A stretch of 64,000 bases of DNA, from assembly GCA_013152085.1 (NCBI GenBank), contig JAADHC010000054.1, forward strand, positions 1-64,000, given 5' to 3'. The position numbers and the translations under genes were made by a program. Under the pieces are notes generated by a model, which had not been told where the DNA came from, did no database searches, and saw nothing but the letters and a program-made list of their open reading frames with translations. Source of the DNA: Chlorobiota bacterium. Its GTDB lineage: Bacteria > Bacteroidota > Bacteroidia > Bacteroidales > VadinHA17. This document shows, in pieces, positions 26,582 through 35,012 of this stretch. Positions within the stretch are counted from its first letter, which is position 1, and each line of letters begins with the position of its first letter.

Positions 26582-28939
26582 TTGGCAACAAACGAACGGC
26601 AGAAACATCTATTCTCAGACAGGAAGAAGATACTCTTCTATCTTATGATCATATATTGTTTTTCAGTTTTATTTCAAGCATGTGCACCGGCAAAATATAT
26701 CCCTGAGGGTCAGTATCTGCTTGATAAAAACAAAATCCGCATTGATCAGGAAAACGAGATCAGAAAGCATAATATCCATAAACAGGATATCCGGGGCTAT
26801 ATACATCAGCAACCAAACGCGCGTATCTTTGGATTCCGTTTTAACCTTTGGTTATACAACTTGTCAAATCCGGAGAAAGACAACTGGATAAACAAATGGT
26901 TACGCCGTGTAGGAGATGAACCGGTTATTCTGGATACTATAGGTATTCTCAAATCTTCAGATCAGATTACTACTTATCTGCAAACACATGGTTATTTTAA
27001 TACTGTAGTAAATGATTCGGTAATAAAAAGGAAAAAACGGGCCAAAGTCATTTTTTCGGTATACCCGGATAAACCGTATCTTGTTAACCGGATTAATTAC
27101 AACATAAATGACAGTGTCCTTGCTCCCCTGATTCTTGAAGACACATTGAATTCCCTTGTAAAGAAGGGCCAGCCTTTTGAGGTAGACGTGCTGAAAAACG
27201 AACGTAAACGGTTAGAAAAAGTATTGCGGGATTCGGGTTTTTATGCTTTTAGCCGGGAGAATATTCGTTTTCTGGCCGATAGCTCAATCGGCAGGCAAAG
27301 GGTGAATTTGTCCCTGATCATAGAACCGGTGAGAGCCGGTAAGCGTACATCAGACATCAATGTCCGTTACCGTATCCGGAATGTATATTTTTTTGTTGAC
27401 TATGATCCTCAATCTTCCTTAAAGAATCCGGTGACTTATTATGCTGCGCTCGATACCCTTTTTGAGGATGGTTATTATTATGTATCAGAGAGTCGGCCTG
27501 CATTTGTAAAACGAAAGGTGATCAGGCAGGCAAATTACATCCGGCCCGGATCGGGATACAGTCTGCAAAATGTTGAACTCACCAGAAAGCATCTTTCGGG
27601 ACTTAAGGTATACAAATTCATTAATATCTATTTTACCCCGGCGGGTAATCATGAGGCAGGGGAAAGGATTATCGACTGTCATATTCAGCTTTCACCCGTT
27701 ATGCAACAATCTTATGCTATTGAAGTTGAAGGAACCAACTCATCGGGAAATCTGGGAGGAGCATTGAATTTGCAGTATCAGCATCGTAATCTTTTTCACG
27801 GAGCTGAAATTTTTCGGATTAACCTGAAACAATCCATTGAAGCCCTGGCCCAGGAGCAGCGTGGCATAAAGCAGATTATAGGCTCGGCAGTTGAAACTGA
27901 ACTTACTTTGCCTCAGTTCCTGTTTCCGGTTATTAATACGGAACGGTTTATAAAAAAATACAATCCCAAAACGAATATTTCATTCTCTTATAATTATCAG
28001 CGGCGTCCTGACTATACACGAACCATTTTTGCCGGTCTGATGGGATATAACTGGATGTCTTCAAAATATGTTTCACACATCGTTTCCCCGTTGAATATCA
28101 ATGCTGTGCATCTATCTTATATTGACCCTTCTTTCCTTGCTCATCTGGATACCACGACATACCTGGCTTTTAGTTACCGGGATGTTTTTATCCCTGCCGG
28201 CAGTTATAGTTATATTTATGACAACCAGCGCCTGGGAAGAACGACGGACAGGCTTTATATGCGATTTAATGCCGAATTTGCCGGTAATTTGCTTCACGGC
28301 GTATACAAATTATTTAATGCACAGGCAGACAGTTTAGGCAGTTATCACATTCTTGGTTTGCAGTTTGCCCAATATGTAAAAACTGATTTTGATATTCGTT
28401 ATACAGCGGTTATTAATGATGCAAACTCCGTTGTTTTCCGTGGTTTTGCCGGTATCGGAATTCCTTATCTCAATTCCAGGGCCCTCCCGTTTGAAAAACA
28501 GTATTATGCAGGGGGCGCCAACGGCATCCGTGCCTGGCAGGTCAGATCTCTCGGACCCGGATCATATGTAGTTAAGAATACCAGGTTTTATAACCAGACT
28601 GCTGATATGAAACTTGAAGCCAATATGGAATACCGGTTCAAATTGTTCTGGGTTCTTGAAGGTGCCCTGTTTTTGGATGCCGGTAATATCTGGGCCGTCA
28701 ATCGGGAGGATGACCGTGCCGGAGCATTGTTCCGGCTGAATACTTTTATGGATGATATTGCTCTTGGTACCGGATTGGGTGCCAGGTTTGATTTTAATTA
28801 TTTTCTTTTTCGCATCGATCTGGGGATGAAATTGAGAGATCCGTCTATACAGGAAGGCAGCAGATGGATCTATGCCAGCCGGCCTTATCATTTTTCCCGG
28901 GACTTTGCCGTACAGGTGGGCATCGGTTATCCTTTCTGA
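26582..28939 (+). CDS. tamL: TamL-type outer-membrane BamA/TamA-family lipoprotein
   Basis: An outer-membrane Omp85-superfamily lipoprotein. The start is put at the in-frame TTG at 26582 (785 residues); a longer frame from ATG 26510 (809 residues) begins upstream of a perfect -7 box. The signal region RKKILFYLMIIYCFSVLFQAC ends in the lipidated Cys, followed by APAKYIPEGQYLLDKNKI, the N-terminus typical of Bacteroidota TamL. POTRA-like segments occupy roughly residues 60-370 and a C-terminal barrel the rest, with QYYAGGANGIRAWQVRSLGPG matching the family's conserved barrel motif. Family role: with inner-membrane TamB, it helps assemble or lipid-supply the outer membrane. No tamB is in the window. 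Its stop codon touches that of pyk. Confidence 0.85.
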   Translation: MATNERQKHLFSDRKKILFYLMIIYCFSVLFQACAPAKYIPEGQYLLDKNKIRIDQENEIRKHNIHKQDIRGYIHQQPNARIFGFRFNLWLYNLSNPEKDNWINKWLRRVGDEPVILDTIGILKSSDQITTYLQTHGYFNTVVNDSVIKRKKRAKVIFSVYPDKPYLVNRINYNINDSVLAPLILEDTLNSLVKKGQPFEVDVLKNERKRLEKVLRDSGFYAFSRENIRFLADSSIGRQRVNLSLIIEPVRAGKRTSDINVRYRIRNVYFFVDYDPQSSLKNPVTYYAALDTLFEDGYYYVSESRPAFVKRKVIRQANYIRPGSGYSLQNVELTRKHLSGLKVYKFINIYFTPAGNHEAGERIIDCHIQLSPVMQQSYAIEVEGTNSSGNLGGALNLQYQHRNLFHGAEIFRINLKQSIEALAQEQRGIKQIIGSAVETELTLPQFLFPVINTERFIKKYNPKTNISFSYNYQRRPDYTRTIFAGLMGYNWMSSKYVSHIVSPLNINAVHLSYIDPSFLAHLDTTTYLAFSYRDVFIPAGSYSYIYDNQRLGRTTDRLYMRFNAEFAGNLLHGVYKLFNAQADSLGSYHILGLQFAQYVKTDFDIRYTAVINDANSVVFRGFAGIGIPYLNSRALPFEKQYYAGGANGIRAWQVRSLGPGSYVVKNTRFYNQTADMKLEANMEYRFKLFWVLEGALFLDAGNIWAVNREDDRAGALFRLNTFMDDIALGTGLGARFDFNYFLFRIDLGMKLRDPSIQEGSRWIYASRPYHFSRDFAVQVGIGYPF

Positions 28940-30367
28940 TCATACATAGCTTAATTTTAGCATATTTGTCCGTCCCCGCTGGTTTACAGGAGTACTTCCA
29001 ACGTGGACGACCACATCTTCATCCTGTATATATTTTCCTTTTTTCAACACGGAGATAGTATGAGCTATGGCTTCTTCAATTTTACTTACCGACTGCATAT
29101 AAAATGCTTCGACACCATAAACCAGTGCCAATTTATTCAATACCTGGGGATTGTTGGTGAAAGCAAAAACTTTTACATCCGGCCGGTGACTTGCAATGTA
29201 TAGAGCAGTAGCTCCTGAGTACGTAAAAGTAACAATGGCGGAGGCGCGTGTTTGTTCAGCCATCTTGCATGCATGGTAGCAAACCGATTCGGGAAGAAAA
29301 GTCTTGGAAAAATCAACAGGCGGGTGTTCTCTCAAATAATGAAAACCGTGTTCTTCCGTCCAGCGGATTATACTTTTCATATTTTTTACAACTTCTACCG
29401 GGTATTTTCCCACCGAAGTTTCTCCACTTAACATCAGACAATCGGCGCCGTCAAGAACAGCATTGGCTACATCCGTAGCTTCAGCCCGTGTCGGACGGAA
29501 ATTATCGATCATGCTTTCCATCATTTGCGTGGCTATGATCACAGGTTTGGCCTGGTTAATACACCTTTGAATAATATCTTTCTGGATAACCGGAACTTTG
29601 TCAAACGGAACTTCTACTCCCAGATCTCCACGTGCGATCATAATTCCTCTGCTCAGGTCAATGATCTGGTCGATTTCCTCAAGAGCTTCAGGTTTTTCAA
29701 TTTTCGCAATGATCCATGGTTGTTTTTTGTATCCTTTTATGATTTCGTGCAGATCAATGATGTCGGTTGCATGGCGAACAAAAGAAAGTGCAACCCAGTC
29801 AACTTCGTGAGCTATGGCAAAGTGTGCATCACGGATATCTTTTTCAGTAAGACTGGGAAGTGATATCCGTGTGTCGGGAAGGTTTACTCCTTTTCTTGAG
29901 GAGAGAATCCCTCCGTGAATGATACGGGCTTTTACGCTATCTTTCCCGTTACTTTCAACAACTTCAAGTTTGAGTTTACCGTCATCAATCAGAATGGCGT
30001 TACCTGGTTTTACATCGTGGGCAAAATCAGGATAACTCATATACACTTTCTTATCGGTTCCCAAACATTCATGGTGGGTGATTTCCAGAATCTGACCGTC
30101 TTCCAGCATTACACCGTTATTTTCCATTTCTCCGATACGTAACTTGGGTCCCTGAAGATCGGCAAGGATCCCGACAGGATGATCGGTTTTCTTTTGAAGA
30201 TCCCGGATCTTCCGGATTGTTTCTTCATGCTGGTCATGTGAGCCGTGAGAAAAATTAAGCCGGAAAATATTTACACCTGTCTGTACCAGTTTTTCCAATA
30301 CTTCAGGTGAATCACTTGCAGGACCCAGTGTAGCGATAATCTTGGTTTTCGAATAAGGTGGTTTCAT
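28940..30367 (-). CDS. pyk: Pyruvate kinase
   Basis: A 475-residue glycolytic enzyme converting PEP and ADP to pyruvate and ATP. Motifs: TKIIATLGPAS at the N-terminus, RLNFSHGSH, the B domain with GPKLRIGE, the active-site IMIARGDLGVEVPF and IIATQMMESM, and a regulatory C domain from about residue 345. The ATG at 30365-30367 (MKPPYSKTKI) is chosen as start. The longer frame begins with TTG at 30409 and would overlap a perfect -7 box (TACATTTG, 30404-30397), so its extra 14 residues are probably not translated. It is convergent with tamL: the two stop codons abut in a TGATCA with no spacer. Confidence 0.97.
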   Translation of the reverse strand: MKPPYSKTKIIATLGPASDSPEVLEKLVQTGVNIFRLNFSHGSHDQHEETIRKIRDLQKKTDHPVGILADLQGPKLRIGEMENNGVMLEDGQILEITHHECLGTDKKVYMSYPDFAHDVKPGNAILIDDGKLKLEVVESNGKDSVKARIIHGGILSSRKGVNLPDTRISLPSLTEKDIRDAHFAIAHEVDWVALSFVRHATDIIDLHEIIKGYKKQPWIIAKIEKPEALEEIDQIIDLSRGIMIARGDLGVEVPFDKVPVIQKDIIQRCINQAKPVIIATQMMESMIDNFRPTRAEATDVANAVLDGADCLMLSGETSVGKYPVEVVKNMKSIIRWTEEHGFHYLREHPPVDFSKTFLPESVCYHACKMAEQTRASAIVTFTYSGATALYIASHRPDVKVFAFTNNPQVLNKLALVYGVEAFYMQSVSKIEEAIAHTISVLKKGKYIQDEDVVVHVGSTPVNQRGRTNMLKLSYV

Positions 30368-30396
30368 ATTAAAAGATAATTTATAAGGATGATAAA

Positions 30397-30404
30397 CAAA
30401 TGTA
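30397..30404 (-). promoter_or_regulatory. -7 promoter box of pyk
   Basis: On the minus strand TACATTTG matches TAnnTTTG exactly and lies 29 bases before the chosen ATG. No convincing -33 box is seen at the expected spacing. Confidence 0.5.
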
Positions 30405-30553
30405 ATCAATTTTCCTTTCTTTAGAAGGTAAGTCCGGTAGTCTCTTTTGGCAGCGCAGGATAAAAGAGCGTAAAAGGGTAAATAAATAACGGATACTTTG
30501 GATAACCCAATGTTTTTTACGAATTTTCGCGCCTGAATTTTTAACCCTGAATC

Positions 30554-31873
30554 ATGGATATTAACCAGAGAGACAGTTTCGGAAGTAAATTTGGTGTCAT
30601 TGCAGCCGCAGCGGGTTCTGCTATCGGGCTGGGGAATATCTGGCGCTTTCCTTATATTTTAGGTGAAAACGGAGGCGGCGCTTTCCTTTTGGTTTATCTG
30701 CTGTTTGTTGTGGGGATCGGCATACCCGTAATGTTGTCTGAATTTACGATTGGCAGAAGTGCCCAGCGAAATGCCGTTGGATCATTTATAAAACTGGCTC
30801 CGGGAAAACCATGGTATCTGGTCGGGGTTATGGGTGTGGGTGCGGCTTTTATGATCCTGGCATTTTATACCGTAGTAGCCGGATGGACCCTCGAATATGT
30901 ATACCAGTCTGTGATCAACGGGTTTCACGGGAAGACGCAGTTGGAAATCGGACAGATGTTTGACCATTTCAGGGAAACATCCCGGCCGGTTATCTGGTTC
31001 GCCATTTTTATGCTCATGACCCTGGGTATTGTTATAGCGGGGGTAAAAAACGGTATCGAGAAATATACAAAGATTCTTATGCCGATCCTGCTGCTGATTT
31101 TGATTATTATTTCAATACGGTCGATTACTTTGCCCGGATCAAGCCAGGGATTAAAGTTCCTCTTTTATCCTGATTTCTCAAAAATTACCCCGAAGGTTAT
31201 TCTTGAAGCCCTCGGGCAGGCATTCTTTTCTCTCAGTATCGGGATGGGCACACTGATTACTTATGGTTCGTATATTCAGAAAAAGGAAGATCTTATGAAT
31301 ACGGCGGTCAGTGTTACCATGGCAGATACCCTGATTGCCGTGCTGGCCGGGGTGGCCATTTTTCCGGCCGTATTTGCTTTTGGGATCCCTCCTGCAGCCG
31401 AAGAAGGACTGGTGTATAAAACTCTGCCGGTTATTTTTCAGCAAATGCCCGGCGGTTATCTGTTTTCTTTATTGTTTTTTGTGCTGCTGGCTGTTGCTGC
31501 CGTAACATCAACCATTTCGGTTCTTGAGGTCATTGTTGCCTATTTTTCGGAAGAATTGAATATGTCACGAAAAGCGGCCACATGGCTGGGAACAATTTCC
31601 GTAGGTGTACTCGGGATCTTTGCATCATATTCGGGAAAAGTTTTTGATGTCCTTAATTTTACTTCCGCAAATATCCTGTTACCTGTGGGCGGTTTGTTTA
31701 TCGTATTATTTATTGGCTGGTATTTTGGACGGAAACGGACATTTGCAGAGATTTCCAACGAAGGAGTTCTGAAAGCAAGGCTGTTTAACGTATATCTTTT
31801 TCTGGTAAGGTTTATTGCTCCGATTGCTATTGCCCTGGTTTTCCTTAACGGGATTGGCCTGATTAAGTTCTGA
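30554..31873 (+). CDS. Sodium-dependent symporter of the NSS (SNF) family
   Basis: A 439-residue inner-membrane protein with about 11-12 hydrophobic segments. The first carries the family signature GSAIGLGNIWRFPYILGENGGGAF, including the unwound TM1 region that binds Na+ and substrate. Relatives such as LeuT, TnaT and MhsT take up amino acids with sodium; bacterial members of this length usually carry 11 segments. The substrate here is not predictable. The gene stands alone between pyk (divergent) and a helix-hairpin-helix gene. Confidence 0.92.
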   Translation: MDINQRDSFGSKFGVIAAAAGSAIGLGNIWRFPYILGENGGGAFLLVYLLFVVGIGIPVMLSEFTIGRSAQRNAVGSFIKLAPGKPWYLVGVMGVGAAFMILAFYTVVAGWTLEYVYQSVINGFHGKTQLEIGQMFDHFRETSRPVIWFAIFMLMTLGIVIAGVKNGIEKYTKILMPILLLILIIISIRSITLPGSSQGLKFLFYPDFSKITPKVILEALGQAFFSLSIGMGTLITYGSYIQKKEDLMNTAVSVTMADTLIAVLAGVAIFPAVFAFGIPPAAEEGLVYKTLPVIFQQMPGGYLFSLLFFVLLAVAAVTSTISVLEVIVAYFSEELNMSRKAATWLGTISVGVLGIFASYSGKVFDVLNFTSANILLPVGGLFIVLFIGWYFGRKRTFAEISNEGVLKARLFNVYLFLVRFIAPIAIALVFLNGIGLIKF

Positions 31874-31953
31874 GGTTAAAACTGGCACTCCGGTTTTTTA
31901 AAATTTGATACCATAAATTAACCGGGGATATCAATACCTTTCGCTGGATTTAT

Positions 31954-31961
31954 TATCTTTG
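31954..31961 (+). promoter_or_regulatory. -7 promoter box of the helix-hairpin-helix gene
   Basis: TATCTTTG, a perfect TAnnTTTG box, 42 bases before the ATG at 32004. No clear -33 element is present. Confidence 0.42.
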
Positions 31962-32003
31962 GGTTACAACCAGACTATACCGCACTCAAAATAATCTCAT
32001 CTA

Positions 32004-32930
32004 ATGCCTGAGAAAATTACCGGATGGAAGAATTGGTTCGTATTCAGCAAAAGAGAGCGGATAGCAGCATGGATACTTTTTCTGCTGCTCATCGTTGTTT
32101 GTATACTTATCGTTTTCCGGGAAAGGAAATCCCACGACAAAAATTATAACGTTTCGATGTTTGATTCGCTGGTAGGAGTACTTACGGATACGGAAACAAG
32201 CGATAATACCCGCAGTCCTTCCTTTCAGCCGGAACGGAAAAATATTGTTTTCCAGGATTCACATAACGGTATAGTTGATACAGAATCTGTTTGTCATGAT
32301 CCGAACCGGATGCAGTTTGGTGATTGGTATGCCCTGGGTCTTCCATTTTCCCTGATCCGGACACTCCTGAATTACAGAAGTGCAGGTGGCTATTTTTATG
32401 TCCGTGAAGATTTGAAAAAGGTTTATGGAATGACAGATAGTATTTACGATGCCATATCAACCTGGCTTGAGGTGCCCGACTCGATGCCTGTTGTGTCCGG
32501 AGTGATTGCTGACCGGATGCCGTCAGGTTTTGTGACTGTCAAACTGAATCAGGCTGATTCGGTTACTTTATTGACATTGCCGGGCATCGGGCCTGTCCTT
32601 GCTGGACGGATCCTCAGGTACCGTGATTTGCTGGGTGGGTTTGTTATCAAAGATCAGTTGACAGAGGTTTATGGCTTGTCAGAACAGACATTTCACCGGA
32701 TTGAACCATTGCTGGTTATAGATTCATCAAGGATCATACAAATCAATTTGAACAGGAGTAGCTTTGCTGAATTGGTACGACATCCATACATATCTGTTTA
32801 TACTGCCAACGCTATTCTGGCTTACCGTAATTTTAAAGGTAATATAGATTCACTGGAGGAGCTTACCGGGGAAAAGCTGATTACGGGGAACAATTTTATC
32901 AGGTTAAGGCCTTATTTACGTGTGCGTTAA
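32004..32930 (+). CDS. Membrane-anchored ComEA-like helix-hairpin-helix protein
   Basis: A 308-residue protein with one N-terminal membrane segment (about 23-40, WILFLLLIVVCILIVF), a low-complexity linker, then three helix-hairpin-helix units of the ComEA/HHH_3 type: about 106-165 (LGLPFSLIRTLLNYRSAGG), 178-240 (LNQADSVTLLTLPGIGPVLAGRI) and 247-305 (INLNRSSFAELVRHPYIS). Only the middle unit has the full GIGPxLA DNA-binding hairpin. ComEA proteins bind DNA at the outer face of the inner membrane during uptake, but in this phylum such proteins are widespread and not proven to act in competence. Confidence 0.85.
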   Translation: MPEKITGWKNWFVFSKRERIAAWILFLLLIVVCILIVFRERKSHDKNYNVSMFDSLVGVLTDTETSDNTRSPSFQPERKNIVFQDSHNGIVDTESVCHDPNRMQFGDWYALGLPFSLIRTLLNYRSAGGYFYVREDLKKVYGMTDSIYDAISTWLEVPDSMPVVSGVIADRMPSGFVTVKLNQADSVTLLTLPGIGPVLAGRILRYRDLLGGFVIKDQLTEVYGLSEQTFHRIEPLLVIDSSRIIQINLNRSSFAELVRHPYISVYTANAILAYRNFKGNIDSLEELTGEKLITGNNFIRLRPYLRVR

Positions 32931-33100
32931 GATGTCTATCATCCTCATATTAATCCAATATTCTTATCCGGTAAAAAATAACCTGTTTTTAGAATGAGTT
33001 TTTTACCTGCAGTATTGTTTTTTTAAGCTGAATTTATTATATTTAACACAGTATAAAAATGAGATAGTGCAAGATGATTCTTAGAGTATTGCAATAAAAT

Positions 33101-33131
33101 TTTGAAATGAAGAATGCAATATCTAAATTTG
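33101..33131 (+). promoter_or_regulatory. rpsU promoter
   Basis: TTTG at 33101-33104, 19 bases, then TAAATTTG at 33124-33131: a perfect Bacteroidota promoter. It predicts a start near 33138, downstream of the first in-frame ATG (33107) and upstream of ATG 33158, so it fixes the rpsU start at 33158. Confidence 0.82.
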
Positions 33132-33157
33132 CGCCTCATTTTAAAAATACAGAAGGC

Positions 33158-33349
33158 ATGATTGTAATTCCAGTTAAAGAAGGAGAAAACATTGAGCGGG
33201 CGTTAAAAAAGTATAAGCGTAAGTTTGAGAAGACAGGTATTATGCGTGAGTTACGCGCACGGCAGGCGTACGTAAAACCTTCCGTGCAGCGCCGGGAAAC
33301 GATCAAACACGCTGTTTATATTCAAAAACTTAAGGAGGACAATGAGTAG
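33158..33349 (+). CDS. rpsU: Small ribosomal subunit protein bS21
   Basis: A 63-residue basic protein, MIVIPVKEGENIERALKKYK to QKLKEDNE, with the family pattern of an acidic first strand and two long basic helices; the length matches Bacteroidota bS21. It sits at the platform near the anti-Shine-Dalgarno end of 16S rRNA. The start at 33158 is chosen over ATG 33107 because a perfect promoter would begin transcription at about 33138 and the extra 17 residues have no family counterpart. xerC and hpf follow on the same strand. Confidence 0.92.
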   Translation: MIVIPVKEGENIERALKKYKRKFEKTGIMRELRARQAYVKPSVQRRETIKHAVYIQKLKEDNE

Positions 33350-33428
33350 AATTGTTGTATAGGGACAGGGGATTTGCTGGTGGAATACCTGAGAAAGCAT
33401 TTGTTGTTTTTACCAAAATCCCTTACCT

Positions 33429-34313
33429 GTGACACTCATCCATACATATCTCGACTATCTTAAATATCAGAAAAGGTATTCAGAGCATACCGTATCTTCA
33501 TACAATACGGATTTATTGCAGTTTGCCGGGTTTTGTCATCGTTTCTATCCCGCGGTAAAACTCCAGGATGTTGATTCCAAAACCATACGTAAGTGGCTGG
33601 TTGCCCTTGTCGAACAGAATCACAGGCCTTCAACGGTTAACCGAAAATTATCAGCTGTCAAATCTTTTTATCGTTTTTTAATCCGGGAGAATAAAATACT
33701 TTCCAATCCTGCATCAATGCTTACCGGTCCCAAAGCCGAAAAGGTCCTTCCTGTATTTGTAAGAGAAGATGATATAAATAAATTATTGGATCAGCACGAT
33801 TTCGGTGAGGATTTTATTGGCCTGCGTAATCAGTTAATCATTGAAATGTTGTATGATACAGGGATGCGCCGGGCTGAGCTGATTGGGCTGAAACAGACGG
33901 ATATTAACCTTGGCGAGCTGTCATTAAAGGTTCTTGGGAAACGAAATAAAGAACGGATTATTCCTATTACGACTGAACTGGCCCGAAAAATTTCTGTATA
34001 TATTAAAGTAAGGGAAGAACAATTTCACGGAGGTTACGATCGTTTTTTCGTTACAGGAAAAGGCAGGCCATTGTATCCGAAACTTGTTTACCGGGTTGTC
34101 AATAAATATCTGGGAATGATCACAACATTGTCACACAGGAGTCCGCATATATTGCGTCATACATTTGCCACACATTTGCTGAACCGGGGTGCTGACCTGA
34201 ATGCCATCAAGGAAATGCTGGGACATGCCAATTTATCTGCAACACAGATTTATACACATAATACTTTTGAAAATCTAAAGAAAGTTTACAGAAAGGCTCA
34301 TCCAAGGGCCTGA
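33429..34313 (+). CDS. xerC: Tyrosine recombinase XerC
   Basis: A 294-residue chromosome-dimer-resolution recombinase. The N-terminal SAM-like core-binding domain covers residues 1-85. The catalytic domain has all active residues: Arg147 (TGMRRAE), Lys171 (GKRNKER), His240 and Arg243 (HILRHTFATHLL), His266 (LGHANLS) and Tyr275 (QIYTH). The start is GTG at 33429-33431, with no in-frame ATG nearby. Although it lies 0.4 kb before a tRNA cluster, size and context (rpsU-xerC-hpf, a common Bacteroidota order) mark it as the housekeeping enzyme and not an island integrase. Confidence 0.93.
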   Translation: MTLIHTYLDYLKYQKRYSEHTVSSYNTDLLQFAGFCHRFYPAVKLQDVDSKTIRKWLVALVEQNHRPSTVNRKLSAVKSFYRFLIRENKILSNPASMLTGPKAEKVLPVFVREDDINKLLDQHDFGEDFIGLRNQLIIEMLYDTGMRRAELIGLKQTDINLGELSLKVLGKRNKERIIPITTELARKISVYIKVREEQFHGGYDRFFVTGKGRPLYPKLVYRVVNKYLGMITTLSHRSPHILRHTFATHLLNRGADLNAIKEMLGHANLSATQIYTHNTFENLKKVYRKAHPRA

Positions 34314-34330
34314 TCGTTTTACAAAAAAAA

Positions 34331-34336
34331 AGGAGG
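34331..34336 (+). promoter_or_regulatory. Strong Shine-Dalgarno of hpf
   Basis: AGGAGG lies 7 bases before the hpf ATG, a near-perfect anti-16S match. This is uncommon in a phylum that mostly does without Shine-Dalgarno sequences, and it settles the start codon. Confidence 0.75.
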
Positions 34337-34343
34337 AATTGTT

Positions 34344-34643
34344 ATGAACGTACAGATCCATTCGCTTAAATTTGATGCCGACAGAAAGTTGTTGGAATTT
34401 GTGGAAAATAAAACCTCAAAGCTGTCAAAGCTAAATGAGAATTTAATGAGTGCAGAGGTTTTTTTGCGTTTGGACAAAAGTGAAACTTCTGATAATAAGG
34501 TTGTTGAAATCAAGCTTGAGATGCCACGCACCTCTCTTTTTGCTAAAAAGCAAAGTAAAACTTTCGAAGAGGCTACCGATCTGGCTGTAGATGCTCTGAA
34601 GAAACAAGTTAACAAACAGAAGGGGAAACTGAGGGGTGTCTGA
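34344..34643 (+). CDS. hpf: Ribosome hibernation-promoting factor (HPF/RaiA family)
   Basis: A 99-residue short-type member, MNVQIHSLKFDADRKLLEFV to KQKGKLRGV, with the family's beta-alpha-beta-beta-beta-alpha pattern and basic C-terminus. Such proteins bind the 30S subunit at the mRNA/tRNA channel and idle ribosomes in starvation; the short form lacks the C-terminal dimerisation domain of long HPF. It has an unusually strong Shine-Dalgarno, lies 30 bases after xerC, and precedes the tRNA-tuf operon promoter. Confidence 0.9.
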   Translation: MNVQIHSLKFDADRKLLEFVENKTSKLSKLNENLMSAEVFLRLDKSETSDNKVVEIKLEMPRTSLFAKKQSKTFEEATDLAVDALKKQVNKQKGKLRGV

Positions 34644-34670
34644 GAATTCTGTTAAAATAGCCTTCTAATT

Positions 34671-34702
34671 TTTGTGTTATCAATTTTATTTTTCTACATT
34701 TG
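34671..34702 (+). promoter_or_regulatory. Promoter of the tRNA-tuf operon
   Basis: TTTG at 34671-34674, 20 bases, then TACATTTG at 34695-34702, a near-ideal Bacteroidota promoter. It would start transcription near 34709, just ahead of a boxA-like element and the first tRNA. Confidence 0.82.
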
Positions 34703-34733
34703 CAATCCGATTTTCGGGGGTATCCTGAGGGTG

Positions 34734-34745
34734 AGGTTCTTTGAT
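34734..34745 (+). promoter_or_regulatory. boxA-like element before tRNA-Thr(UGU)
   Basis: GGTTCTTTGATC resembles boxA (TGYTCTTTRA), the NusB/NusE recruitment site of antiterminated rRNA and tRNA operons. It lies 5 bases before the tRNA. Two closely related copies recur downstream in the cluster and one before rpoB. Confidence 0.5.
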
Positions 34746-34749
34746 CTAT

Positions 34750-34823
34750 GCCGATGTAGCTCAGCTGGTCAGAGCAGCTGATTTGTAATCAGCAGGTCGT
34801 GGGTTCGAATCCCTCCATCGGCT
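34750..34823 (+). tRNA. tRNA-Thr (anticodon TGT)
   Basis: 74 bases. Acceptor GCCGATG pairs with CATCGGC, the D-arm is TAGCTCAGCTGGTCAGAGC, the anticodon stem GCTGA/TCAGC holds loop TTTGTAA with anticodon TGT, and the T-loop is GTTCGAATC. CCA is not encoded. First gene of the cluster. Confidence 0.97.
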
Positions 34824-34841
34824 CGGGATGGTACAAAATAA

Positions 34842-34924
34842 GGGGAGATACCAAAGCGGTCAACTGGGGCAGACTGTAAATCTGCTGGCTGATGCCTTCG
34901 TAGGTTCGAATCCTGCTCTCCCCA
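34842..34924 (+). tRNA. tRNA-Tyr (anticodon GTA)
   Basis: 83 bases, class II with a long variable arm. Acceptor GGGGAGA/TCTCCCC, anticodon stem GCAGA/TCTGC with loop CTGTAAA, discriminator A. CCA is not encoded. Confidence 0.97.
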
Positions 34925-34968
34925 CTTTGGTTATTTATGGTATAGCAGTACGATAATAAACGGATAAA

Positions 34969-34984
34969 TGTTCTTTAAAATATT
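34969..34984 (+). promoter_or_regulatory. boxA-like element, first tRNA-Gly leader copy
   Basis: TGTTCTTTAAAATATT closely matches bacterial boxA (TGCTCTTTAACA type). It lies 13 bases before the broken tRNA-Gly copy and is part of the 43-base direct repeat. Confidence 0.55.
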
Positions 34985-35012
34985 GAAATAATAGTAGGCG
35001 GGAGTAGCTCAG
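34970..35012 (+). repeat. Direct repeat, copy 1: boxA leader plus tRNA-Gly 5' end
   Basis: 43 bases identical to 35143-35185. They cover the boxA-like leader and the first 15 bases of tRNA-Gly. The second copy continues into the intact tRNA gene; this one runs into the inserted element. The repeat marks a tandem partial duplication of the tRNA-Gly unit. Confidence 0.95.

Noticed and set aside
33429..34313. XerC-type recombinase next to tRNA genes as a sign of an integrated island
   Set aside because: All residues, size and the rpsU-xerC-hpf context fit the housekeeping recombinase, and no foreign genes or att repeats of island type surround the tRNA cluster.
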